Origin: Palsa-851 sp035534435 | GTDB lineage: Bacteria; Chloroflexota; Dormibacteria; Aeolococcales; Aeolococcaceae | Direction: 5' to 3' | Assembly (NCBI GenBank): GCA_035534435.1 | Contig: DATLRX010000042.1 | Location: 1-18,267 of the forward strand | DNA length: 18,267 nt | Part shown: positions 6,740 through 13,509 of the stretch, piece after piece | How positions within the stretch are numbered: position 1 is the stretch's first letter | Layout: every line of letters starts with the position of its first letter | The notes under the pieces: model-generated | What the model was told of the DNA's origin: nothing | Databases searched by the model: none | Seen by the model: only the letters and a program-made list of their open reading frames with translations | Program-made: the position numbers and the translations under genes

Positions 6740-7369
6740 ATGGCCAACCAAGCCGGTCCCGTCTGCAGGCTCTGCCGCCGTGAGGGCGCGAAGCTCTATC
6801 TCAAGGGTGCCAAGTGCCTGACGAACTGCGTCTTTGACAAGCGCAGCGGTCTGCTGCCCGGACAGCACGGCCTGGCGCGGCGCCGCAAGGCGAGCGACTA
6901 CGGCATCCAGCTGCGGGCGAAGCAGAAGGCACGCCGCATCTACGGCGTCCTCGAGACCCAGTTCCGGCACTACTTCGAGCGGGCGGAGAGCGCGCAGGGT
7001 GTGACCGGTACCGTCCTGCTGCAGCAGCTCGAGCGCCGTCTCGACAACATCGTCTACCGCCTCGGACTGGCCAGCTCGCGCCGTGAGGCGCGCCAGCTCG
7101 TCAACCACCGCCACTTCAAGGTGAACGGCAAGGCGCTCAACATCGCGTCGGCGCAGCTCCGGCCGGGCGACGTGGTCGAGGTGCGCGAGCGCAGCCGCAA
7201 GATGCTCGTGCTCGAGAACGCGCAGGCACTGGTCAGCGGCCGCGCCGTCCCGGACTGGCTGACGCTCGACGCCGCGGCGTTGCGCGGCACCGTGATGCGC
7301 CTGCCCGAGCGACATGAGATGGAAACCCAGATCGAAGAGCAGCTCATCGTTGAGTACTACTCGAGATGA
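6740..7369 (+). CDS. rpsD: 30S ribosomal protein S4, four-cysteine form
   Basis: S4 is a primary 16S rRNA-binding protein that nucleates assembly of the small-subunit body and, in some bacteria, represses the alpha operon. The 209-residue product has the S4 RNA-binding domain at about residues 99-160 (RRLDNIVYRLGLASSRREAR) and the closing ERHEMETQIEEQLIVEYYSR. The N-terminus keeps four cysteines, Cys9, Cys12, Cys26 and Cys30, consistent with the zinc-binding (C+) class. The last pair is spaced C-x3-C rather than the C-x4-C of the Thermus protein. A GGAG at 6731-6734 precedes the ATG by 5 nt. Confidence 0.97.
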   Translation: MANQAGPVCRLCRREGAKLYLKGAKCLTNCVFDKRSGLLPGQHGLARRRKASDYGIQLRAKQKARRIYGVLETQFRHYFERAESAQGVTGTVLLQQLERRLDNIVYRLGLASSRREARQLVNHRHFKVNGKALNIASAQLRPGDVVEVRERSRKMLVLENAQALVSGRAVPDWLTLDAAALRGTVMRLPERHEMETQIEEQLIVEYYSR

Positions 7370-7410
7370 CGATGCTCCGCGCCGATGACGGCGCCACGTT
7401 CACCCCTGTT

Positions 7411-7417
7411 GAGGAGG
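7411..7417 (+). promoter_or_regulatory. Strong ribosome binding site of rpoA
   Basis: GAGGAGG lies 5 nt before the rpoA ATG, inside the 53-nt gap after rpsD. It is the best Shine-Dalgarno match in the alpha-operon half and fixes the rpoA start. Confidence 0.8.
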
Positions 7418-7422
7418 CCTGA

Positions 7423-8397
7423 ATGGCTGTTGACATGATCACGTCCCCCGCCGTCAAGGAGATCGAGAGCAGCGCCGATTACGGCAAGTTCGAGATCGAG
7501 CCACTGGAGCCGGGTTTCGGCGTCACGCTCGGGAACTCGCTGCGCCGCGTGCTCCTGTCGTCCCTCCCTGGTGCCGCGATCACCTCGGTGTCCATCGAGG
7601 GCATCGCGCACGAGTTCAGCTCGATCGAGAACGTCAAGGAAGACGTCACCGAGATCCTCCTGAACGTCAAGGAGATCAACGTGCTCTCCCACAGCGCCGA
7701 TCCGGTGCGCATCAGCCTGGATCAGCACGGTCCCAAAGAGGTCACCGCAGCCGATATCGAGCTGCCGAGTGATGTCGAGATCCGCAACCCCGGCCAGCAC
7801 ATCGCGACGCTCGACTCGCCGAAGGCGCAGCTGCGCATGGACATGATGGTCGAGCGTGGCAAGGGCTACGTCACCGCCGAGCGCAACAAGAAAGAGGGTC
7901 AGGCCATCGGCGTGATCCCGATCGACGCCATCTTCACCCCGGTCCGCAAGGCGAACTTCTACGTCGAGAAGACCCGCGTCGGGCAGGAGACGGAGTGGGA
8001 CAAGCTCGTGGTCGAGGTCTGGACGGACGGCACGCTCGCACCCGTCGAGGCGGTGAGCCGCGCGGCCGGTCTCTTCACGGAGCACCTCGGCCTCTTCGTC
8101 CGCTTCGGCGACAACCTCGCCGCGCCGACACACACCACGACCCGTGGCAACGACCTTCCGAGCCGCCTGGCCGATGTGCCGATCGAGGACCTCGAGCTGA
8201 GCGTCCGCGCGCTGAACTGCCTCAAGGCCAACGACATCACCAAGGTCGGACAGCTCGTCGCGATGAAGCAGGAGGAACTGCTCACCCTGCGCAACTTCGG
8301 ACAGAAGTCGCTCGACGAGATTCGTGAGAAGCTCGTGCAGCGCGAGCTGGTCACACCTGAGGAGCTGGAGACGTTGTTCCAGCCGATGGCGAGGTAA
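7423..8397 (+). CDS. rpoA: DNA-directed RNA polymerase subunit alpha
   Basis: Alpha dimerises to form the platform on which beta and beta' assemble; its C-terminal domain binds UP elements and activators. The 324-residue product has the N-terminal domain (GFGVTLGNSLRRVLLSSLPG and FSSIENVKEDVTEILLNVK) through about residue 230. A linker leads to the C-terminal domain starting near Pro253 (PIEDLELSVRALNCLK). That domain has the two helix-hairpin-helix motifs and Arg262, the counterpart of E. coli Arg265 that contacts DNA. It is full length and sits in its usual place between rpsD and rplQ. Confidence 0.98.
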   Translation: MAVDMITSPAVKEIESSADYGKFEIEPLEPGFGVTLGNSLRRVLLSSLPGAAITSVSIEGIAHEFSSIENVKEDVTEILLNVKEINVLSHSADPVRISLDQHGPKEVTAADIELPSDVEIRNPGQHIATLDSPKAQLRMDMMVERGKGYVTAERNKKEGQAIGVIPIDAIFTPVRKANFYVEKTRVGQETEWDKLVVEVWTDGTLAPVEAVSRAAGLFTEHLGLFVRFGDNLAAPTHTTTRGNDLPSRLADVPIEDLELSVRALNCLKANDITKVGQLVAMKQEELLTLRNFGQKSLDEIREKLVQRELVTPEELETLFQPMAR

Positions 8398-8409
8398 GAG
8401 GACCACCTC

Positions 8410-8763
8410 ATGCGCCATCGGATCGCCGGCACGAAGTTCGGGCGCAGCGCAGCGCATCGCCAGTCGATGACGCGCAACCAGATCACTTCGCTGCTGCGCT
8501 ACGGGCGGATCACGACCACCGAGGCCAAGGCCAAGGAGTTGCGCCGCTGGGTCGAGCGCGTCATCACCGACGCGAAGCCGGACGATCTCAACGCGCGCCG
8601 CAAGGTCGCGCTGTACGTCAACGACCGCGAGGTCTCCAACAAGCTGTTCGGGACGTACCTCGATCGCTACAAGGAGCGCCCCGGTGGCTACACGCGCGTG
8701 GTCAAGCTGCCGCCGCGGAAAAGCGATGCATCGCCGATGGCGATCATCGAGCTGGTCGACTAG
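8410..8763 (+). CDS. rplQ: 50S ribosomal protein L17
   Basis: L17 is a large-subunit protein near the exit of the peptide tunnel. The 117-residue product has the hallmark N-terminus MRHRIAGTKFGRSAAHRQSM, followed by ITTTEAKAKELRRWVERVIT and the closing GGYTRVVKLPPRKSDASPMA. This is the normal short bacterial form. AAGAGGA at 8396-8402 lies 7 nt before the ATG and overlaps the rpoA stop. The rpoA-rplQ-truA order follows the pattern seen in many Gram-positive and Chloroflexota genomes. Confidence 0.97.
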   Translation: MRHRIAGTKFGRSAAHRQSMTRNQITSLLRYGRITTTEAKAKELRRWVERVITDAKPDDLNARRKVALYVNDREVSNKLFGTYLDRYKERPGGYTRVVKLPPRKSDASPMAIIELVD

Positions 8764-8774
8764 GACCTGACGCC

Positions 8775-9593
8775 GTGCCCACCTATTGCCTTACGCTCGA
8801 GTACGACGGCACTGATTTCGCCGGGTGGCAGATCCAGCCGCGCATGCGCACCGCCATGGGCGTCCTTCAGGACGCGATCCGGACGGTGACGGGCGAGTCG
8901 CCCGCGCTCACCGCGGCTGGTCGCACCGACGCCGGCGCGCACGCGCACGGGCAGGTCGCCGGCATCGGGCTCGAACGCGCATGGGGACCCGACGCGCTCC
9001 GTCACGCGCTCAACGCCGTCCTCCCTTCGGACCTCGCGGTCCGCGACGCCGCCGTCGCGCCGGACGGCTTCCACGCGCGACGCGATGCCGTGGAGCGCAG
9101 CTACCGCTACCTCATCGTGTGCAGAGACGGGAACGCGCCCGTGTCGCGCCGCACCGCGTGGACCGTTCGCGGTCATCTCGACCTCGAGGCGATGCGCGTT
9201 GCAGCGCAACGGCTCGTCGGCACGCATGACTTCGCGGCCTTCGGGAGCGCGCCGCGTCCGGGCAGCAGCACCGTACGCACGGTCACGTCGATCAGCATCG
9301 ATCGCCACGCGTTCGACGCAGCGCTCGGCGCCGCATCCGCATCGCCGATCCTCGAGACGGTGATCATCACCGTGAGCGCCGACGCATTCCTGCGCGGCAT
9401 GATGCGTTCGTTCACCGGCGCCCTGGTCAAGATCGGCAGGGGACGCGCGACCGCCGGGTGGCTCGCGTCACTCGTCGACACGGCGACCGGGCGCGATTCG
9501 TCGCTGACGGTGGCCCCGGCGCGTGGCCTCCATCAGTGGTCGGTGCGGTACGCGCCGGCGCAATTCCACCAGGACACGAGGCGCGCAGCATGA
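8775..9593 (+). CDS. truA: tRNA pseudouridine(38-40) synthase TruA
   Basis: TruA converts uridines 38-40 of the anticodon arm to pseudouridine. The 272-residue product has LEYDGTDFAGWQIQP near the N-terminus and the catalytic motif AGRTDAGAHAHGQ with the nucleophile Asp52. It then has FHARRDAVERSYRYLI, the HDFAAFGS segment and the C-terminal FLRGMMRSFTGALVKIGRG. The GTG start has an AGGA 9 nt upstream and no good alternative. The stop overlaps the rplM ATG (ATGA), so it is embedded in the ribosomal operon, as in many Gram-positive bacteria. Confidence 0.96.
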   Translation: MPTYCLTLEYDGTDFAGWQIQPRMRTAMGVLQDAIRTVTGESPALTAAGRTDAGAHAHGQVAGIGLERAWGPDALRHALNAVLPSDLAVRDAAVAPDGFHARRDAVERSYRYLIVCRDGNAPVSRRTAWTVRGHLDLEAMRVAAQRLVGTHDFAAFGSAPRPGSSTVRTVTSISIDRHAFDAALGAASASPILETVIITVSADAFLRGMMRSFTGALVKIGRGRATAGWLASLVDTATGRDSSLTVAPARGLHQWSVRYAPAQFHQDTRRAA

Positions 9594-10060
9594 ACACCAG
9601 CACGTACCAGGCCAAGCCCGGCGAGCTCGAGCAGCGCTGGTTCCTCGTGGATGCTCGCGGCCAGACGCTGGGACGCCTTGCCGTCAACATCGCGCGCGTG
9701 CTGCGCGGCAAGCATCGCCCGCAGTTCACGCAGCACATCAACACCGGTGAGCACGTCATCGTCATCAACTCGCGCGACATCGTCGTCACGGGGCGCAAGG
9801 GCACGCTCAAGACATATGACCGCTACTCCGGATACCCGAGCGGCCGCCACGTGCGCACGTACGACGAAGCGATGAAGGTCGATCCGACCGCACCGATCAT
9901 GCATGCGGTCCGCGGCATGCTCCAGCACAACACCATCGGCGCCGAGCAGCTCACGCATCTTCGCGTCTACGCGGGCTCGGAGCACCGCCATGAAGCCCAG
10001 CAACCGCAGCCGATCACCTTCGGCGAGCTAGGGGAGATCATCGTTGCCAGCAGCAGTTGA
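9590..10060 (+). CDS. rplM: 50S ribosomal protein L13
   Basis: L13 is an early-assembling large-subunit protein. The 156-residue product has WFLVDARGQTLGRLAVNIAR, LRGKHRPQFTQHINTGEHVI, the TGRKGTLKTYDRYSGYPSG block, and the signature AVRGMLQHNTIGAEQLTHLRVYAG split across residues 105-128. A short tail (QQPQPITFGELGEIIVASSS) is a little longer than usual. The ATG overlaps the truA stop as ATGA. The last 17 nt of the gene overlap the TTG start of rpsI in another frame. Confidence 0.96.
   Translation: MNTSTYQAKPGELEQRWFLVDARGQTLGRLAVNIARVLRGKHRPQFTQHINTGEHVIVINSRDIVVTGRKGTLKTYDRYSGYPSGRHVRTYDEAMKVDPTAPIMHAVRGMLQHNTIGAEQLTHLRVYAGSEHRHEAQQPQPITFGELGEIIVASSS
10031..10036 (+). promoter_or_regulatory. 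Ribosome binding site of rpsI, inside rplM
   Basis: GGGGAG lies 7 nt before the TTG at 10044. It supports TTG as the rpsI start: there is no ATG or GTG in that frame before the conserved ATGRRK block, and the TTG gives a normal-length protein. Confidence 0.7.
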
Positions 10061-10445
10061 GGCGTACAAGCAGGCGACCGGCCGGCGCAAGACGGCTGTC
10101 GCACGTGTGCGCATCGTCCCTGGCGACGGCGTCATCATCGTCAACAACCGTCCCCCGAGCGAGTACTTCGGGCGACGCGACCTCGAGACCGTCGTCACGC
10201 AGCCACTGCGACTCACCGAGACGACGGGCCGTTTCGAGGTGTCGGTCAAGGTCAGCGGCGGCGGCATCGCCGGTCAGGCGGGCGCGGTCTGCCACGGCAT
10301 CGCGCGAGCGCTCATCGCGGCCGACCCCGAGTTGCGAGCCGTGCTGAAAGCGGCCGGGCTGCTCACCCGTGACTCCCGCGAGAAAGAGCGCAAGAAGTAC
10401 GGCCTCAAACGGGCTCGGAAGGCGCCGCAGTACACCAAGCGGTAG
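10044..10445 (+). CDS. rpsI: 30S ribosomal protein S9
   Basis: S9 lies in the small-subunit head, with a C-terminal tail that touches the P-site tRNA. The 133-residue product has ATGRRKTAVARVRIVPGDGV, INNRPPSEYFGRRDLETVV, the signature GGGIAGQAGAVCHGIARAL, and the invariant basic end KKYGLKRARKAPQYTKR. Translation starts at TTG, a rare codon, 17 nt inside rplM, so it probably depends on ribosomes translating rplM. The stop TAG overlaps by one base the GTG of the following glycosyltransferase. Confidence 0.95.
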   Translation: MPAAVEAYKQATGRRKTAVARVRIVPGDGVIIVNNRPPSEYFGRRDLETVVTQPLRLTETTGRFEVSVKVSGGGIAGQAGAVCHGIARALIAADPELRAVLKAAGLLTRDSREKERKKYGLKRARKAPQYTKR

Positions 10446-11224
10446 TGGCATCGCCGCCCGTCGCCAAAGTGACGGCGAGGGCTCGTGTGCTCGGATGCCC
10501 GGTCGACGTGGTCGACATGACCGCGGCGGTGCGGATGCTGGTCGACCTCGTCGAGCGCCGGCGGCGTGACAGCGCGGTGCAGCCGGCCGTGGTGGTCACG
10601 ATCAACCCCGAGATGGTGATGCTGGCACGGCGCGACCGCGACTTCGCTTCCCTGCTCGAGTCCGCGACGATGCTCGTACCGGACGGCATCGGCATCGTGC
10701 GTGCCCTGCACCGGCGAGGGCATCCCGAAGCCACGCGCGTCGGCGGGGCGGACCTGATCAGCGCGTACCTGCCGGAGGCCGAGCGCCGCGGGCACCGGAT
10801 CGCGCTCGTCGGCGGGGCTCCGGGGGTCGCCCGCGAGGCCCGGGACCGCATGGTCGCCGCGCATCCTCGGCTTGCCGTCGTCGCGGCCAGCGCCGGAGCA
10901 CCGGACGCCGTCACGGCGGCGCGTCTTGCCGCCGCGAAGCCGGAGATCGTGCTCGCGGCGTTCGGCGCCGGGCGTCAGGAGGAGTTCCTCGAGAGGCGGC
11001 TCGGCGCCATCGGCGCGGCGGCCGGCATCGGTGTCGGCGGTTCCCTCGACTTCCTTGCCGGGAGGGTGCGCCGGGCGCCGGCATTGCTGCGTGCGGCCGG
11101 CCTCGAGTGGGCGTGGCGGCTCGCGATCCAACCGTGGCGAGTTCGTCGACAAGCCGTGCTTCCCGTGTACTGGTGGCTCGAATTCCGTGAATCGCGGCGA
11201 GCGACACCGGTCCCGCAGCGATGA
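10445..11224 (+). CDS. WecG/TagA/CpsF-family glycosyltransferase (GT26)
   Basis: GT26 enzymes transfer a sugar, often ManNAc, from a UDP donor onto a polyprenyl-diphosphate-GlcNAc lipid at the inner face of the membrane, in teichoic-acid, enterobacterial-antigen or capsule pathways. This 259-residue protein has the family's Thr52-x-Asn54 (VVVTINPEM) and the likely catalytic Asp80 (LVPDGIGI), with spacing equal to that of Thermoanaerobacter TagA. It also has Gln178 (GAGRQEEF) and the end region GVGGSLDFLAG, RRAP and GLEWAWRL, which includes the membrane-targeting tail. The GTG overlaps the rpsI stop. Sugar and acceptor cannot be assigned; teichoic acid seems unlikely if this is a Chloroflexota. 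Confidence 0.9.
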   Translation: MASPPVAKVTARARVLGCPVDVVDMTAAVRMLVDLVERRRRDSAVQPAVVVTINPEMVMLARRDRDFASLLESATMLVPDGIGIVRALHRRGHPEATRVGGADLISAYLPEAERRGHRIALVGGAPGVAREARDRMVAAHPRLAVVAASAGAPDAVTAARLAAAKPEIVLAAFGAGRQEEFLERRLGAIGAAAGIGVGGSLDFLAGRVRRAPALLRAAGLEWAWRLAIQPWRVRRQAVLPVYWWLEFRESRRATPVPQR

Positions 11225-11231
11225 TCTTCCG

Positions 11232-11936
11232 GTGCTGAGCATCATCGTCCCCGCCTACAACGAGGAGCAGCGCCTGCCAGCCACTCTGGTCAGGATGCGT
11301 GAGTATCTCGACGGACACGACGAGCCCTATGAGCTGCTCGTCGTGGATGACGGCAGCACCGATTCCACGCTGACAACCGCGCGCAGGATGGCCGAGGACT
11401 GGCCGCAGATGCAGGTGCTCGCACTGCCGGAGAACACGGGCAAAGGCGCGGCGGTGCGGCTCGGGATGTTGACCGCGAAAGGCGAGCAGAGAATCTTCAG
11501 CGATGCCGACCTGAGCACGCCCATCGAGGAGATCGAGCGCCTGCGCGAGCGACTCCATGGTCAGTGCGCGGTCGCGATCGCGTCGCGCGCGCTGCCCGGC
11601 TCCCGGATCGCCGTGCACCAGCCCGGTCGTCGCGAGGTGATGGGGCGGACGTACAACCGGTTGCTCCAGATCGCGGCGCTCAAAGGGCTGCACGACACAC
11701 AGTGCGGCTTCAAGGCGTTCACGGCCGAGGCGGCGATCGCCTGCTTCGAGCCATTGCGCACGCTGCGTTTCGGCTTCGATGCAGAGGTGCTGCTTCGCGC
11801 CCGCCGTCTGGGATGGACCGTGGCCGAGGTCCCGGTGCGCTGGGAGCACAAGGAGGACTCGCGGGTGAGCGCGTTTCGCGATTCCGTCGGCACGCTTTAC
11901 GATCTTTTGCGTCTTCGGTTCGTCGTCCGGCGATAA
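11232..11936 (+). CDS. GT2 glycosyltransferase, dolichyl-phosphate-glucose synthase-like
   Basis: A GT-A-fold enzyme likely to move a sugar from a nucleotide donor to a polyprenyl phosphate. The 234-residue product has LSIIVPAYNEEQRL, the donor-site VVDDGSTD (Asp39-Asp44), the metal-binding DAD at 91-93 (SDADLSTPIEE), QCGFKAFTAEAA, and a closing block FGFDAEVLLRARRLGWTVAE then PVRWEHKEDSRVS typical of the ALG5/DPG-synthase subfamily. No transmembrane helix is present, so it would be soluble or peripheral. Start choice is uncertain: GTG 11232 gives a clean N-terminus but a weak ribosome binding site; GTG 11187 would add 15 residues and overlap the preceding gene. It probably works with that gene, though this is inference. 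Confidence 0.88.
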   Translation: MLSIIVPAYNEEQRLPATLVRMREYLDGHDEPYELLVVDDGSTDSTLTTARRMAEDWPQMQVLALPENTGKGAAVRLGMLTAKGEQRIFSDADLSTPIEEIERLRERLHGQCAVAIASRALPGSRIAVHQPGRREVMGRTYNRLLQIAALKGLHDTQCGFKAFTAEAAIACFEPLRTLRFGFDAEVLLRARRLGWTVAEVPVRWEHKEDSRVSAFRDSVGTLYDLLRLRFVVRR

Positions 11937-11937
11937 T
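11907..11937 (+). promoter_or_regulatory. Possible leaderless promoter of the DegS-like gene
   Basis: GATAAT at 11932-11937 (5 of 6 to TATAAT) ends 6 nt before the GTG at 11944, the geometry of a leaderless transcript. TTGCGT at 11907-11912 could be a -35 box, but the 19-nt spacer is long. The -10 overlaps the stop codon of the upstream gene, and no Shine-Dalgarno precedes the GTG. Confidence 0.35.
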
Positions 11938-11943
11938 CGCTGC

Positions 11944-13062
11944 GTGAGAACCGCGCAGCGAGCCACGACCGCGGGGCATATCGATGTGCGGGTGGCGGGC
12001 GCGCCGCTGGTTGGCCTGCGCTTTCACATGGACTGCCGGGCCACGGACCTCGAGGAGCTGGCGGCCGACCTCGAACGCCAGCTGATCGACATCGGCGCCG
12101 GGCGAGCCAATCTGCTCGTGCATCTGCGCCGTGTCGAGGAGGCACGCCAGTCGGCGCTCGAGGCGCTCGAGGTGCTGCCGGCTCTTTCGGCCCGGCCGCC
12201 CGAGCTCCTCGCCGAGATCACCGCGACGTTCACCGAGGGCCTGGACATCAGCACCGAGATCACCCGTCTCGAGGCGCGCGCCGCGGGCATCCGGGTGCGC
12301 CTCGCCGAGATCGGCGATGAGCAGGCGGTCCTCCGCCAGATGAGCCGCGAGCTCGCGCAGATGCCGGGGCAGTCGACCGTCGATCCCGACCAGCGCGCGA
12401 GCCGGTACAGCCAGGCTGCGCGCCAGATCTACGAGATCGCCGACATCGAGCACGCGGAGACGGCGCGGCTGATCCTCGAGGGTCCGATGCAGCGCCTCTG
12501 GGACGCGGCGCTCGAGGCCGAGTTGATCGGCCGCAGCTTCGCGCGCGAGCCTGCGACGGCAGTCGGAGCCAGCGCGCGCTGCCGGACGGCTGCCGCCGAT
12601 GCCTCGGAGCGTCTCGGGGAGGTCATCGCCGGTCTCCTGCCCCTGAACCCGGACCGGGGACTGGTCGGCGCCATCCGGGAGCTGATCGCCGGATGGGCCG
12701 AACGCGGCACCATCCTGCTGCACGTCCTCGGCAGCGAGCGCCGGATGCCGCAGCTCGCCGAGATCACGATGTACCGGATCCTCGAGGAGGCGATCGACAA
12801 CGCGCTCACCCACGGGCACTCGCAGCGGGTTGACACGATCATCTCGTTCCTCCCGCAGATGGCCGTGGCGGTGGTGAAGGACGACGGCGACGGCTTCGAC
12901 GTCGGCGCCACCGACGCGCGCCTCGGTCGCACCGAGGGACTCGGAATGATCCAGATGCGCGAACGCGCGGCCCTGGTGGGTGGCCGGGTGCAGGTCCGGA
13001 GCGGGCTCGGGCTGGGGACGGAAGTGCGCGTCACCGTCCCTGACGGCCGCGCGACGACCTAG
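11944..13062 (+). CDS. DegS-like sensor histidine kinase homologue lacking the phosphoacceptor His
   Basis: A 372-residue soluble protein with the layout of the DegS/NarX-type (HisKA_3) kinases. Residues about 35-140 are a charged, Leu/Glu-rich coiled-coil region resembling the DegS sensor. A dimerisation region spans about 165-200, and a HATPase_c domain follows with an N-box ILEEAIDNALTHG, a G1 box DDGDGF and a G2 box GLGMIQMRERA. In the dimerisation helix, ARLILEGPMQRLWDAALEAE lines up with DegS AREIHDGPAQ, so the phosphorylated His is Leu178 here (codon 12475-12477). Autophosphorylation at the usual site should be impossible, though ATP binding looks intact. No transmembrane segment and no adjacent response regulator were seen. 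It may be a pseudokinase or scaffold; function is unknown. Confidence 0.85.
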   Translation: MRTAQRATTAGHIDVRVAGAPLVGLRFHMDCRATDLEELAADLERQLIDIGAGRANLLVHLRRVEEARQSALEALEVLPALSARPPELLAEITATFTEGLDISTEITRLEARAAGIRVRLAEIGDEQAVLRQMSRELAQMPGQSTVDPDQRASRYSQAARQIYEIADIEHAETARLILEGPMQRLWDAALEAELIGRSFAREPATAVGASARCRTAAADASERLGEVIAGLLPLNPDRGLVGAIRELIAGWAERGTILLHVLGSERRMPQLAEITMYRILEEAIDNALTHGHSQRVDTIISFLPQMAVAVVKDDGDGFDVGATDARLGRTEGLGMIQMRERAALVGGRVQVRSGLGLGTEVRVTVPDGRATT

Positions 13063-13093
13063 CGACGACGCCCACAGCGCGACAGCCCGTCAG

Positions 13094-13099
13094 TACGAT
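13094..13099 (+). promoter_or_regulatory. Possible leaderless -10 element of the DUF192 gene
   Basis: TACGAT (TAnnnT type) ends 6 nt before the ATG at 13106. No Shine-Dalgarno and no clear -35 box are present in the 43-nt gap. The spacing repeats that of the GATAAT in front of the preceding gene. Confidence 0.3.
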
Positions 13100-13105
13100 C
13101 CTGCC

Positions 13106-13465
13106 ATGGCATCGAAACAGCACAGCTTCCGGCTGGCCACGTCGACCGGTGCCACCGTCGCCGGCGAGGTCGCGGTGGCAGACAACCCGTACCGGCGGTT
13201 CATGGGGTTGATGGGGAAGCGCGAGCTCGAGGCCGGCGCCGGCCTCTACCTGCGTCCGTGCAGCTCGATTCACATGTTCTTCATGCGGTTTCCGATCGAT
13301 GTCGCCTTCATCGACAAGGACAATCGGGTGGTGCGCCTGTACCACGGACTGCGCCCGTGGCGGATGTCGCGGATCGTCCGTCGGGCCAAGGCTGCGATCG
13401 AGCTGCCGAGTGGCGCGCTCGCGCAGGCCGGCGTTGGCGTGGGTGACCTCCTGACGATGTCCTGA
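13106..13465 (+). CDS. DUF192 family protein
   Basis: A 119-residue protein of the DUF192 family, whose biochemical role is not established. The whole family pattern is present: RFMGLMGKRELEAGAGLYL, PCSSIHMFFMRFPIDVAFID (about residues 51-70), the HGLRPWRM segment, and the closing IELPSGALAQAGVGVGDLL. Many family members have a signal peptide; this one has none and would be cytoplasmic. The ATG has no Shine-Dalgarno but sits 6 nt after a TACGAT. It stands 43 nt after the DegS-like gene and 44 nt before the hydrolase gene, and nothing ties its role to either. Confidence 0.93.
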   Translation: MASKQHSFRLATSTGATVAGEVAVADNPYRRFMGLMGKRELEAGAGLYLRPCSSIHMFFMRFPIDVAFIDKDNRVVRLYHGLRPWRMSRIVRRAKAAIELPSGALAQAGVGVGDLLTMS

Positions 13466-13498
13466 TTCGGTACCTTCGTCCGTCGTATCACCGGCGCT

Positions 13499-13503
13499 GG
13501 AGG
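13499..13503 (+). promoter_or_regulatory. Ribosome binding site of the dienelactone hydrolase gene
   Basis: GGAGG lies 6 nt before the GTG at 13510 and supports that codon as the start. Confidence 0.75.
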
Positions 13504-13509
13504 ATCGAC

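Noticed and set aside
11221..11231. ATG at 11221 as start of the GT2 gene
   Set aside because: It is out of frame with the glycosyltransferase; the nearest in-frame starts are GTG at 11232 and 11187.
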